From NCBI GenBank assembly GCA_021811615.1, contig JAJZNW010000132.1, positions 1 through 47,069 of the forward strand: 47,069 nt of DNA. The letters are read 5' to 3'. The notes under the pieces were generated by a model. It did not search any database. It saw nothing but the letters and a program-made list of their open reading frames with translations, and was not told the origin of the DNA. A program made the translations under genes and the position numbers. Source of the DNA: Bacteroidota bacterium. Lineage in GTDB: Bacteria; Bacteroidota; Ignavibacteria; Kryptoniales; JAKASW01. Every line of letters starts with the position of its first letter. Position 1 is the stretch's first letter. This document shows positions 8,144 to 17,228 of this stretch, one piece after another.

Positions 8144-11100
8144 ATGAGACATTTCAGTTGGCAGAATGCCCTGACAGTCTTTAGTTTACTTCTTGTTACT
8201 TCCATAACGGGGTTTGGTAAGACCGTCGTTTTCTTTCAGCACGGTTTCCCATCAATTGAAAATGGAAAGATCGGCCGTGAGACATTGGAGCGTGCCCTGG
8301 CACCGATGCATCCGGTTTTTGCGGATATGGACAGCCTTTCTAAAGTCCTTGCGCCCGGGGATCTGCTGGTGCTTCCCTACGGCTCGGCTTTCCCCGCAGA
8401 TGCATGGCCGGCGATTGACCGACAGATTCAGGACGGAAACCTTCTTGTCATCGGCGGGCGTCCGTTGCATGTGCCGGTGTATAATGACGGCACGGGTTGG
8501 CGCGAGGAGCAGCCGCAAGACAGCTTCTCGAAAGTACTCGGTATCATGTATTCGTACGCAGCGCCGCAGCATGGTCCCTGGAGGCTTGAGTGGGGAGTGG
8601 ACGCGCCGTTCTTCAACGTCAAACAACTCGACGCCCGGAAGGTCTTTGTCAACGCAGGGTTCGGCGGGATGTACCGCGGATTGGGCTTCCTCATTGATGG
8701 AGAAGGAAATCGGTTGGCCGCACCTGTGGCTGCCGAAGACAGGGTCGGATTTGGCAAACCGAGGAGAGAGGTGTACCTCAGTTTCGACGGTCCTGAGAGC
8801 TACTGGCTATCGAAAGATGGGATAAAGCTCATAGGGGAGAGTGCCGCGTACGCGTCATTCGGTGGCCTGAGACTCTACCTGGATATGTCGTCGCTTTCGC
8901 TCGATCCGGGCGATCGGGTCGCTGGCTCGGTCAGCGTATTGAGAGAAGGCAGGCAGGCTAAGCTAACACTCGAAGTACTCCTCGGCTCCAGGATGATTCA
9001 GAAGAGAGTCCTCGAATGTGGAGACTTTTTGCATGAGGCGCTCGGTTTCACGCGTCGCCTTACCAAACCTGGTATGTACACCGTCAGGGCTATGCTTTCG
9101 TTCGGCGACACCGTCTTCGATCAATACACTTCAGGGGTGGAAGTCCGTCAGCCAGGTCTCCTCGAGTCCGGGGAGAGGATGACAGCCGGTCGAAACTATT
9201 TCAGACTCGGAGACAAACCGTACCTCCCGGTCGGGGTCAACTATTTTTCAACCGACCCGTATGGACGCGCGTTCTTCCTCGGTCAAAGCATCGGCGGGAA
9301 CCCGTATATATGGGAACACGATTTTGCGGCCATGGAAAAGGCCGGATTCACAATAGTGAGAACGGGTATCTGGGCAAACCGATTTCGGTACCTCGAACAG
9401 GTCGGTGGAGCGGCCGACGAGCGGTTGCTTGACGCTATCGAGGCATATCTTGACGCGGCCGCGCGTCATAACATGCAAGTGATATTTACATTTTTCGCAT
9501 TCAATCCCGGAGGTGAATTCGGCAGGGGCCCCGGCGGTATGGAGGAAGACCGCTATAATTCATACATGAACCCGATGGCAATCGAGCAGGAAGCTACTTA
9601 CGTTCACTCGATAGTCTCCCGATTCAAGGACGTTCCGTTTTTGAGTTACGACCTGATCAACGAACCAAGTTTCGCTAATCCCGAGCACATCTGGAAGGGA
9701 AATTCACCCACCAAAGACCCTGTCGAAAAAGGATCATGGCAAAGGTGGCTCAAAGCGCGTTATGGTACAATAGACAGTCTTGCTGAAGCATGGCACGTCG
9801 ATCCGTCATCGTTAGGTACTTTCGAAAACGTGCCTCTCCCGACATTTGCCGACCTGCAGCTGACCAGGGACAACAACTCGATGAACGTCAGGGCGGTGGA
9901 TTACAACCTTTTCGCACAATATGCCTTCGACAATTGGGCCGACGATATGATCCACGCAATTCGCTCCGCAGGCTCGGAACAGATCGTGACTGTCGGTCAG
10001 GATGAGGGAGGTGTCACTAACAGGCTGCTTGACCAGTTCATTGCCTCGGGGACCGATGTTACTTTCACGGTCAACCACACCTGGTGGCAGGACAATGCGC
10101 TCCTATGGGATTCGGTAGTTCCGAAGAGCCCTTACAAGCCGAATCTTGTGGAGGAGACGGGACCTCAGCCCGTGTGGTCGCTGGACGGAACATGGCGGCT
10201 CGACGACATGAACGGCTTGGGACTCGAAGAAAGAAAACTTGTTCTTGCATTCGCAAATGCCGGGGCGGGTGTGCTTCACTGGGACTGGACTCACAGCGAC
10301 GACTTCGGCCTGATGAGGCGCGACGGGTCGCAGAAAGTATGGTTCAATGCGTTGAAAGGTGTGGCCAATTTTGCGCGTGAAGCGGAGCCATATGCGGAGG
10401 ACGCAAGACTTCCTCAGATTGCGCTTGTCCTGCCGCAGTCGTTACAGCTGTCGATGTTCAACGGATACGCAATCAAAGCGCAGCAGGAGGCGGTACGCGC
10501 CCTGTACCAGTATGCCCGCGGCACTGCATTCGCAGCCGGAGAATATCAGCTTTCCAAAATGCCGGACGCCAAATTGATAATCGTTCCCTCTCCATGGGTG
10601 TTCAACCAGGCATCCTGGGAAGAGCTCATGGCGAAGGTGAGGGCCGGCGCAACGCTTCTGATATCCGGAAGGATCGACGCGGATGAACACTGGAATTCTA
10701 TTCCGTCGCGAACTAGTTCTTGGGGCGTTGGTTATTCGGAGGAGCCTCTAAGGACACGATACGCGGAGATATCATGGCCGGGAGATTCTGCCAGAGTCTG
10801 CTACCCGGGGGACGAAACCACTTATCTTGACAGAGGTGTGCTGGCTGACGGCAAGACTTTTGCAGACATCCGCTTTGGCAGCGGCCGGATACTTTACTTT
10901 GCGCTGCCGCTCGAGATGTCCCAAAACCTTTCTGTGATAGGAAAAGTTTACAAGTTCGCCATGGAGAAAGCCGGCGTCGAGGAGCCGTACTCGACGACCT
11001 GTTCCAATCCCGGCTTCCTGATCGCGCCCACTCAGCTTCGCGATGCTACCCTGTATGTTCTGACGTCAGAAACGGCCAGTGAAGCGCCGGTCAATTTTCG

Positions 11101-11218
11101 CGATTCGATGAGCGGCGCAGAGTTTACCGTCCACATTGCCCCGGGGAGAGGTGCTTTGATGCTTGTCGGGAAAGACGGGAAGGTCCTTGCTACCTACAAC
11201 GTAGACGGTTCCGATTAA
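8144..11218 (+). CDS. Secreted clan-GH-A glycoside hydrolase, multidomain
   Basis: A 1024-residue exported enzyme. The start is placed at ATG 8144 because it begins a clear signal peptide (MRHFSWQNA, then a hydrophobic stretch to about residue 23); upstream in-frame codons overlap the MFS gene. Residues about 25-160 resemble a class-I amidotransferase-like fold. After an immunoglobulin-like linker comes a (beta/alpha)8 barrel (about 350-760) with the acid/base in LINEPSF (E507) and a nucleophile candidate in VEETGPQP (E670 or E671), plus HTWW and HWDWTHSDDFGLMR. A second Rossmann-like region (about 765-920, from ALVLPQSLQLS) is reminiscent of the GH42 trimerisation domain. The fold and two glutamates point to a retaining beta-glycosidase of the GH5/GH42 neighbourhood; family and substrate are not resolved. 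Confidence 0.8.
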   Translation: MRHFSWQNALTVFSLLLVTSITGFGKTVVFFQHGFPSIENGKIGRETLERALAPMHPVFADMDSLSKVLAPGDLLVLPYGSAFPADAWPAIDRQIQDGNLLVIGGRPLHVPVYNDGTGWREEQPQDSFSKVLGIMYSYAAPQHGPWRLEWGVDAPFFNVKQLDARKVFVNAGFGGMYRGLGFLIDGEGNRLAAPVAAEDRVGFGKPRREVYLSFDGPESYWLSKDGIKLIGESAAYASFGGLRLYLDMSSLSLDPGDRVAGSVSVLREGRQAKLTLEVLLGSRMIQKRVLECGDFLHEALGFTRRLTKPGMYTVRAMLSFGDTVFDQYTSGVEVRQPGLLESGERMTAGRNYFRLGDKPYLPVGVNYFSTDPYGRAFFLGQSIGGNPYIWEHDFAAMEKAGFTIVRTGIWANRFRYLEQVGGAADERLLDAIEAYLDAAARHNMQVIFTFFAFNPGGEFGRGPGGMEEDRYNSYMNPMAIEQEATYVHSIVSRFKDVPFLSYDLINEPSFANPEHIWKGNSPTKDPVEKGSWQRWLKARYGTIDSLAEAWHVDPSSLGTFENVPLPTFADLQLTRDNNSMNVRAVDYNLFAQYAFDNWADDMIHAIRSAGSEQIVTVGQDEGGVTNRLLDQFIASGTDVTFTVNHTWWQDNALLWDSVVPKSPYKPNLVEETGPQPVWSLDGTWRLDDMNGLGLEERKLVLAFANAGAGVLHWDWTHSDDFGLMRRDGSQKVWFNALKGVANFAREAEPYAEDARLPQIALVLPQSLQLSMFNGYAIKAQQEAVRALYQYARGTAFAAGEYQLSKMPDAKLIIVPSPWVFNQASWEELMAKVRAGATLLISGRIDADEHWNSIPSRTSSWGVGYSEEPLRTRYAEISWPGDSARVCYPGDETTYLDRGVLADGKTFADIRFGSGRILYFALPLEMSQNLSVIGKVYKFAMEKAGVEEPYSTTCSNPGFLIAPTQLRDATLYVLTSETASEAPVNFRDSMSGAEFTVHIAPGRGALMLVGKDGKVLATYNVDGSD

Positions 11219-11429
11219 TGCTGGCCCGGTAGGTTAGGGCGATCCGATGCCAGCCTGCGATCGGTAAGGAGGCCTTCACCCCACAGCAAGCGAACCGGCG
11301 TGTTTGCCGCACCCAGGACGCACCAGCCGACAAGGCGATGACAAGGATTACCATCGGTTTGGATCTGGAAGGGATTGTATTCCGTTCGGCGGGTGTTTAA
11401 ACTCCTTCCGTCAGAGATCAGGAGGTGTC

Positions 11430-13373
11430 TTGAAAACGGGGAAGGCAAGTTCACAGGCGGGTTTGAAAACGATACCGGCGCTGTTCGAGGCGAGTTCGTC
11501 GCGGTTCTCCTCGAATATCATGATGTGGGAGAAGCGCGGGAAAGCCTATGTTGGGACGTCATACCACGATATAAGAGAGTCGGTGCACCGTTGTGCAGCC
11601 GGGCTCATGAGTCTCGGCATAAACAAAGGGGATAGGGTCGCGCTTATATCCGAGGGGCGAAACGATTGGGTCATTGCAGAACTTGGGATCCTTTTTGCCG
11701 GTGCTATAAACGTTCCACTGTCCGTGAAGCTCGGGGAGTTATCGGAGCTTAAGTTCAGAATCGCTCACTCCGGTGCCGCGATGGTGATTGCTTCCGGAAG
11801 CCAGGCAGAAAAGATCCGGAGTATCAGGAACGACCTACCTGAGGTCCGTCAGCTGCTTCTGCTGGACGGAGGAGCTAACAACTCGCAGGACGAGCTCGGT
11901 TTTGAAGAGCTGCTCGGCAGGGGAGAAGCTTACTTAAAGGCGTACCGCCAAGAGTTTGAAAGAAGGTGGACGACGCTACAGGGCAGCGATCCTGCAAATA
12001 TCTGTTATACTTCCGGCACAACCGCAGATCCTAAAGGGATTGTTCTTACGCATCGAAACTATACGGCAAACGCTGAACAGGCATCTTCACTTCTTCCGAT
12101 TCCGGAGGAATACTGTTCGCTTCTGATTCTCCCCTGGGATCATTCATTTGCCCATACTGCCGGGATTTACACTCTGATGATGAACGGTGCAAGCATGGCC
12201 TCGGTACAGACGGGGAAGTCTGCGATGGAGACGCTCAGGAATATTCCCGTAAATATCCGGGAGGTAAGGCCGCAATTCATGCTGAGCGTACCCGCGTTGG
12301 CAAAGAATTTCAGGAAAAGCATCGAAGCGGGAATAAAGGAAAAGGGGGAAAGGGCGGAAAGGCTTTTTCACCGCGCACTCGAAGCGGGATATAAGTACAA
12401 CGGCATTGGGATCGACAAAGGAAAGCATTCATCGCTAAGGTCGATGGCCGCATACAGATTGTACGATCTGCTCCTTCTCCGAAAGATCAGGCGGAATTTC
12501 GGCGGGAGGCTCGAATTCTTCATCGGGGGAGGTGCTCTGCTTGATATTGAACTTCAAAGATTCTTCTATGCCATCGGGCTTCCGATGTTCCAGGGATACG
12601 GCCTGACTGAAGCCGCTCCGATTATTTCCGCCAACGTTCCTGCCCGGCACAAACTCGGTTCCTCAGGGGCGATCGTTCCGAACTTAGAGCTCAAGATATG
12701 CGATGAGGCGGGAAATGAACTCCGGAATGGCCGGCAGGGTGAGATTGTAGTCAAAGGGGAAAATGTAATGGCGGGCTATTGGAGAAACGAAAAGGCAACA
12801 GGTGAAGCCTTACGCGACGGCTGGCTTCATACCGGCGACATCGGTTATGTAGACGAAGATCGCTTTCTTTACGTCCTGGGGCGTGAGAAGAGCCTTCTTA
12901 TAGGACACGATGGGGAGAAATTCAGCCCAGAGGGAATTGAAGAGGCGATCGCCGATAACTCGCGATACATCGACCAGTTAATGCTTTACAACAACCAGTC
13001 TCTCTATACCGTCGCACTCCTTGTTCCGAACAGAACGTCGATACTCGACTATCTTTCGGCGATGCACCTTCAACCTCACACAGAAGAAGGACAGGTAGGC
13101 GCGCTTAGGATTCTTGAATCCGAGATCTCGGCATACAGGGACGGTGGGCAGTTTTCAGGTATGTTCCCCGAGCGGTGGATCCCTTCGTCATTCGCCGTTC
13201 TAGGTGAAGGGTTTACCGAGGAGAACAAGTTTCTGAACAGCACACTGAAAATGGTGCGGGGTAGGATTACCGAATTCTATCGTGACAGGATCGACTTCAT
13301 GTTTACGAGTGAAGGAAGGGATATTCTCAATCATCAAAACAAAATGATCATCAAGCGTATGAAAGGAGACTGA
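11430..13373 (+). CDS. Long-chain acyl-CoA synthetase (AMP-forming)
   Basis: A 647-residue ANL-superfamily enzyme that activates fatty acids as acyl-AMP and then acyl-CoA. Seen are the P-loop YTSGTTADPKGIVLTH, the A5 motif YGLTEAAP, the A7 motif GWLHTGDIGYVDED, the hinge region GREKSLLIGHDGEKFSPEGIEEA written here as GREKSLLIG and EKFSPEGIEEA, and a C-terminal lysine in NSTLKMVRG. The start is set at TTG 11430 by the AGGAGG at 11420-11425; the frame stays open upstream to 11304 but has no protein character there. Two deviations stand out: Ala for Gly in the P-loop (TTADPKG) and Ser for Asp/Glu at the hinge (REKS). It is preceded by a 211-base gap with only weak stems. Confidence 0.88.
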   Translation: MKTGKASSQAGLKTIPALFEASSSRFSSNIMMWEKRGKAYVGTSYHDIRESVHRCAAGLMSLGINKGDRVALISEGRNDWVIAELGILFAGAINVPLSVKLGELSELKFRIAHSGAAMVIASGSQAEKIRSIRNDLPEVRQLLLLDGGANNSQDELGFEELLGRGEAYLKAYRQEFERRWTTLQGSDPANICYTSGTTADPKGIVLTHRNYTANAEQASSLLPIPEEYCSLLILPWDHSFAHTAGIYTLMMNGASMASVQTGKSAMETLRNIPVNIREVRPQFMLSVPALAKNFRKSIEAGIKEKGERAERLFHRALEAGYKYNGIGIDKGKHSSLRSMAAYRLYDLLLLRKIRRNFGGRLEFFIGGGALLDIELQRFFYAIGLPMFQGYGLTEAAPIISANVPARHKLGSSGAIVPNLELKICDEAGNELRNGRQGEIVVKGENVMAGYWRNEKATGEALRDGWLHTGDIGYVDEDRFLYVLGREKSLLIGHDGEKFSPEGIEEAIADNSRYIDQLMLYNNQSLYTVALLVPNRTSILDYLSAMHLQPHTEEGQVGALRILESEISAYRDGGQFSGMFPERWIPSSFAVLGEGFTEENKFLNSTLKMVRGRITEFYRDRIDFMFTSEGRDILNHQNKMIIKRMKGD

Positions 13374-13490
13374 AGGGAGCGCTCCGGACAACATGGTACG
13401 GATGTTAAGGGGCGATCAGGGGACTCATTGAAATAGGGGAGACGCGGTTGCTGTCGTTTTTGGGAAGCCCAGAGGGAAGGCACATTAACC

Positions 13491-13525
13491 TTTGAAAATT
13501 TTTCCTCTGGGGTTATATTTTTCGA
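13491..13525 (+). promoter_or_regulatory. Bacteroidota-type promoter for alr, nearly no leader
   Basis: TTTG (13491-13494), a 19-base spacer, then TATATTTT (13514-13521) fits the Bacteroidota primary-sigma consensus TTTG-N19-TAnnTTTG in all but the last base. Only four bases separate the element from the alr ATG at 13526, and there is no Shine-Dalgarno. Initiation at the usual distance would give a leaderless or nearly leaderless mRNA. Sequence match only. Confidence 0.6.
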
Positions 13526-14671
13526 ATGAGAGCAACACAAGCAGAAGTTGAATTGTCCTCTTTGCGGTACAACGTGAAGCAGGTTGTGAAACGTGTCGGA
13601 GCTAATGTCCGCGTTCTTGGAGTTGTGAAAGCGAATGCATACGGCCACGGGTTAGTATCGGTATCGAAAGCAATCATAGAAGCGGGGGCGAGCTACCTAG
13701 GAGTGGCCTTCATTGAAGAGGCACTGGAACTTCGTCAGCACACAAACCTCCCGATTCTCGTTTTATCTCCTCCCTTCGACGATTCTCTCGAGGCATATGT
13801 GAGGTTCGATCTCGATGCGACGATCTCCTCGATCGAGATGGCACACGCACTCGACGCAGTGGCGAAGAGTGGAGGTAAGAAGGCCCGGGTGCAGATTAAG
13901 GTGGATACCGGGATGGGACGTATCGGCTTCCTGCCCGAGGTGGCTATCGAAGCGATAAGGGCGGTCTCGGCTCTGGAGAACCTCGAGATAGCAGGTGTTT
14001 ATTCTCACTTCGCTACATCCGACGAAACCAACAAGGAGTTCGCCCGGAAGCAGCTTTCGACGTTCAGAGATGTAGTCTCCTCCGTGAAGGATACGGGCAT
14101 TACCTCGGCGCTTTTTCACATTGCCAACAGCGGAGCCATACTTGATATGCCGGATTCGTATTTCGATATGGTCAGGCCCGGGATTATGGTTTACGGATAT
14201 TATCCGTCACTCGAAACATCCGAGTCCGTGGATATCAGACCCGCTCTGAGCCTGAAGTCCAGTGTTGCGCTCATCAAGACGATGAAGGCTGGAATGAGCG
14301 TTAGTTATGGCCGAAGGTACTTTACGAAGCGGGATTCCCGCATAGCAGTCGTACCTATCGGTTACGGCGACGGTTTCACGAGACTTCTGACCGGCAAGGC
14401 CTCCGTTCTCATAAAGGGGAAGCGTTACCCGGTGGTCGGCACAATCACGATGGACTATGTGATGGTCGATCTTGGGCGCGATTACGAGGTGCAGCAGGGC
14501 GATGAGGTCGTCTTGCTGGGGAAGAGCGGGACCGATCTGATTACGGCGTGGGAACTGGCTTCCAAGCTCGGGACGATTCCATACGAAGTATTATGTATGA
14601 TAAATGGCCGCGTGCCCCGCATTTACACCGGTCAGAGTGTTTCCTTAAAAGAAAAGGCCGCAGCTCAATGA
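13526..14671 (+). CDS. alr: Alanine racemase
   Basis: A 381-residue PLP enzyme making D-alanine for peptidoglycan. The PLP lysine lies in VVKANAYGHG (K35) and the second catalytic base in SVSYGRRYF (Y261). The fold-type III features KVDTGMGRIGF, HIANSGA, VRPGIMVYGYYP and PIGYGDGF are all present, and length is normal. The ATG has no ribosome-binding site but sits four bases past a Bacteroidota-type -7 element, unlike most neighbours that use Shine-Dalgarno or coupled starts. Its stop overlaps the manC start (ATGA), so alr-manC-rlpA form a coupled envelope-supply operon. Confidence 0.95.
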   Translation: MRATQAEVELSSLRYNVKQVVKRVGANVRVLGVVKANAYGHGLVSVSKAIIEAGASYLGVAFIEEALELRQHTNLPILVLSPPFDDSLEAYVRFDLDATISSIEMAHALDAVAKSGGKKARVQIKVDTGMGRIGFLPEVAIEAIRAVSALENLEIAGVYSHFATSDETNKEFARKQLSTFRDVVSSVKDTGITSALFHIANSGAILDMPDSYFDMVRPGIMVYGYYPSLETSESVDIRPALSLKSSVALIKTMKAGMSVSYGRRYFTKRDSRIAVVPIGYGDGFTRLLTGKASVLIKGKRYPVVGTITMDYVMVDLGRDYEVQQGDEVVLLGKSGTDLITAWELASKLGTIPYEVLCMINGRVPRIYTGQSVSLKEKAAAQ

Positions 14672-15750
14672 AAGTCTTTGCAGTGATAATGGCGGGTGGA
14701 GTCGGCGCCCGTTTTTGGCCACAGAGCCGTGAAAATATGCCGAAACAATTTCTCGGTGTCTTCGGCGAAAGGACTCTCTACCAGAGGACGTTCGACAGGA
14801 TATCCAGGCTCGTGGCGCCGGAGAATATCTTTGTCGTTACTAACAGGGTACAGCGTGAAGCGGCTGTATCCCAGCTTCCGCAGTTGCCGCAGCGGAACAT
14901 AATTGCCGAACCCTTCGGTCGGAATACCGCGCCCTGCATTGCGGCTGCAGCGTCCGTAGCTTCGTCGATTACAGAGGATGCGGTCATGGTGGTCCTTCCC
15001 GCCGATCACCTGATATCTGAAGACGATAAATTCATAGCACAGCTCAAGGACGCTATAAGGCTGGCAGACAGACAGCGGGCCCTGGTTACGATCGGGATCA
15101 GACCCACACATCCGGAAACGGGATTCGGATATATTCATTTCGACAAGGCCAATGTGGAACAGGAAGCCGCCGACCACGGTGGATACCGCGTGATCTCATT
15201 TAAGGAAAAACCGAACCGGGAAACGGCCATCAAGTTTATCGAGAGCGGGGATTACCTCTGGAACAGCGGCATGTTCATCTGGCGGGTCGGTGTAATACTG
15301 GAGGAACTCAGGAAGAACCTGACTCATTTCTCCGATTTTTGGGCCCAATTGAGAGGGACTTACGGTAAACCTGATTTCGATAAAATACTCGAGGAGTTCT
15401 ATTTGAGGGTCGAATCGATCTCGGTAGACTACGCCGTGATGGAGAAAGCCACGAACGTCTACACGATACCGAGCAACTTCATGTGGAGCGATGTCGGGTC
15501 GTGGGATGAGGTCTACAGGTTGAGCGACAGGGATGGCGAAGGAAACACATACAAGGGTGACGTCGTTGGTGTGAGAACCCGGAACAACCTCGTCTGGTCT
15601 GAAGATAAGACATTTGGTCTCGTGGACGTTGAAGATTTGATCGTCGTAGAGACGAAGGAATCGGTCTTAATTTGCAGAAGAGGCCAGTCTCAGGGAGTCA
15701 AAGAAATTGTCGATGCTCTAAAGAAAAGGGGAAGACAAGACCTGATTTGA
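14668..15750 (+). CDS. manC: Mannose-1-phosphate guanylyltransferase
   Basis: A 360-residue nucleotidyltransferase forming GDP-mannose from mannose-1-phosphate and GTP. Signature motifs are MAGGVGARFWPQSRENMPKQ (nucleotide loop), EPFGRNTAPCIAAAA, VLPADH, HPETGFGYI, FKEKPNRETA and WNSGMFIWR. Length matches the single-domain form without a phosphomannose isomerase domain. The start is ATG 14668, which overlaps the alr stop (ATGA); upstream in-frame codons lie inside alr. Its stop overlaps the TTG of rlpA. GDP-mannose would feed glycan or lipopolysaccharide synthesis; no mannosyltransferase is in the window. Confidence 0.92.
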   Translation: MKVFAVIMAGGVGARFWPQSRENMPKQFLGVFGERTLYQRTFDRISRLVAPENIFVVTNRVQREAAVSQLPQLPQRNIIAEPFGRNTAPCIAAAASVASSITEDAVMVVLPADHLISEDDKFIAQLKDAIRLADRQRALVTIGIRPTHPETGFGYIHFDKANVEQEAADHGGYRVISFKEKPNRETAIKFIESGDYLWNSGMFIWRVGVILEELRKNLTHFSDFWAQLRGTYGKPDFDKILEEFYLRVESISVDYAVMEKATNVYTIPSNFMWSDVGSWDEVYRLSDRDGEGNTYKGDVVGVRTRNNLVWSEDKTFGLVDVEDLIVVETKESVLICRRGQSQGVKEIVDALKKRGRQDLI

Positions 15751-16220
15751 AGACAGCGTACTTCATCGCTCTGGCGGCGCTCTCCATCTATATGGTTGGG
15801 TGTTCCGCGACGGCGCGCTTCACCGCGACGGGCCCGATGCCGGAAGGTTCCGCTCCTCCGTCCTCGATAACGCCTGGCACGTTTAACGGGAAGCCGCTTC
15901 TGACCGTCGAAGGGGTTGCCTCGTATTATTCGACGGGCTTCAACGGCAAGCTGACGGCGAGCGGACAGGTCTTCAATAAGAATGCTTTCACGGCGGCTCA
16001 CAGGGAATTCCCGTTCGGAACTCTTCTTCGCGTTACCAATCTCAGCAACGACGAGAGCGTAGAAGTCGTCGTCAACGATCGCGGCCCGTTCGAGAAAGGA
16101 AGGATATTGGATCTCTCTGAGGCTGCGGCTCGCGCGATAGGCATGATCCAGTCTGGGACGGCGATGGTAAAGATTCAAGTACTGAAGTGGGGCGATAACA
16201 AGATTCAGACGAGCAATTGA
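15747..16220 (+). CDS. rlpA: RlpA-like septal lipoprotein (DPBB domain)
   Basis: A 157-residue lipoprotein with a double-psi beta-barrel. The TTG start at 15747 overlaps the manC stop (TTGA) and gives a compact lipoprotein signal peptide ending YMVGC, with C19 as the lipidated residue. The barrel has the RlpA pattern GVASYYSTGFNGKLTASGQ, FTAAHREFPFGTLLRVTN, VVVNDRGPF and GRILDLSEAAARAIGM. RlpA proteins bind or cleave peptide-stripped peptidoglycan at the septum. No SPOR domain follows, so this is the short form. A stem-loop lies directly after the stop. Confidence 0.9.
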   Translation: MKTAYFIALAALSIYMVGCSATARFTATGPMPEGSAPPSSITPGTFNGKPLLTVEGVASYYSTGFNGKLTASGQVFNKNAFTAAHREFPFGTLLRVTNLSNDESVEVVVNDRGPFEKGRILDLSEAAARAIGMIQSGTAMVKIQVLKWGDNKIQTSN

Positions 16221-16222
16221 AA

Positions 16223-16253
16223 ACACTTCCGTGAACTTAATATTGGAAAGTGT
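16223..16253 (+). other. Stem-loop after rlpA
   Basis: ACACTTCC (16223-16230) pairs with GGAAAGTGT (16245-16253) with one bulged A and a 14-base loop, two bases after the rlpA stop. There is no T-tract, so it is at best a weak or Rho-assisted transcript end for the alr-manC-rlpA unit. Confidence 0.4.
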
Positions 16254-16337
16254 CCGCGCCATTCCATTAGGAAAGAGACTCCGGAACTTCGCGGGGAACA
16301 ACGATACCTTCTGCCACAGTGAACGGAAGAGCACTCG

Positions 16338-17228
16338 TTGAGTTTTGATCCCAGAATTCGTGGGTACCTGAGCATCTTCACAGCGGCATTCTTCTGGGGG
16401 GCTGCATCGACGGCGGCGAAATTTCTTTTCCTGCACGATATACCTCCAATGCTCGTGGTCCAGTCGCGCGTAGTGATTGCCGCCATCTTCATGACCGCAC
16501 TCCTGTTTGTGACGGACAGGAGGCATCTTTCAATTTCAATAAGGGACCTGAAGGACTTCGCACTTCTGGGCATCTTTGGAGTTGCCGGCTCGAACTACAC
16601 TTATTACATGGCTATCCAGGTAACAAGCGTCGGCATCGCGATACTCATGCAATACACGGCCCCGGCAATGGTTGCGATTTACGTCCTTCTTGCCGGCCAG
16701 GAAAAAGTCAGCAAGACGAAGGCGCTTGCCGTTCTCCTCTCTCTTGGCGGCAGTATGATTATGCTCGGAGCGTTTGATCCCAAGTTGCATATTACCGCCC
16801 TCGGTATCTTTTTCGGAATCGCGTCCGCGGTTTGCTTTGCTTTTTTCAACGTTTACAACAAAGTAGCAAGTAAGCACTACTCTATTTGGACGGCAGTGAC
16901 CTGGACGTTGATCTCCGGCGGATCCTTCTGGCTGCTCCTGGACATTCTCGTCGGGCCGAAGACGTTTAATATCGGGGAGGTCGGATTTTCCGAAGCAGGT
17001 GTGCTGACGTTGTTTTCTTTCTCATCCATAGTAATTCCGTACTTCTTCTACTTCACGGGGTTGAAGTACCTTGCTCCTTCGACGGCAATAATTGTCGCTA
17101 CCCTGGAGCCAGTGGTGGCAATTGTATCGTCGTTCATTGTGTTGGGAGAGTCGCTGAGTCTTTCTCAAATAGGGGGAGGTATTCTTATCGTTTCCGCAGT
17201 AATTTTACTCGAGGTCCGCAGGGAATGA
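16338..17228 (+). CDS. EamA/DMT-superfamily transporter
   Basis: A 296-residue membrane protein with about ten hydrophobic segments arranged as two repeated EamA halves (about 8-145 and 150-293), including AAFFWGAAST near the N-terminus and YLAPSTAIIVATLEPVVA near the C-terminus. Such carriers export or import amino acids, nucleotide sugars or other metabolites; the substrate cannot be inferred. The start used is TTG 16338, with no strong ribosome-binding site, so the true start is uncertain by a few codons. The stop overlaps the ATG of the methyltransferase gene (ATGA). Confidence 0.85.
   Translation: MSFDPRIRGYLSIFTAAFFWGAASTAAKFLFLHDIPPMLVVQSRVVIAAIFMTALLFVTDRRHLSISIRDLKDFALLGIFGVAGSNYTYYMAIQVTSVGIAILMQYTAPAMVAIYVLLAGQEKVSKTKALAVLLSLGGSMIMLGAFDPKLHITALGIFFGIASAVCFAFFNVYNKVASKHYSIWTAVTWTLISGGSFWLLLDILVGPKTFNIGEVGFSEAGVLTLFSFSSIVIPYFFYFTGLKYLAPSTAIIVATLEPVVAIVSSFIVLGESLSLSQIGGGILIVSAVILLEVRRE

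Noticed and set aside
11219..11429. Gap before the acyl-CoA synthetase as a riboswitch or small RNA
   Set aside because: Only a 5-bp CCGAT/ATCGG stem and scattered short pairings are seen; no known family pattern and no terminator.
14548..14667. Longer N-terminus for the guanylyltransferase
   Set aside because: The extra 40 codons lie inside alr and are not conserved; ATG 14668 overlaps the alr stop and begins the nucleotide-binding motif.
15690..16526. 278-codon open frame on the minus strand
   Set aside because: It lies opposite rlpA and the EamA gene, both clearly coding, and is very arginine-rich without recognisable motifs; a shadow of the codon use on the plus strand.
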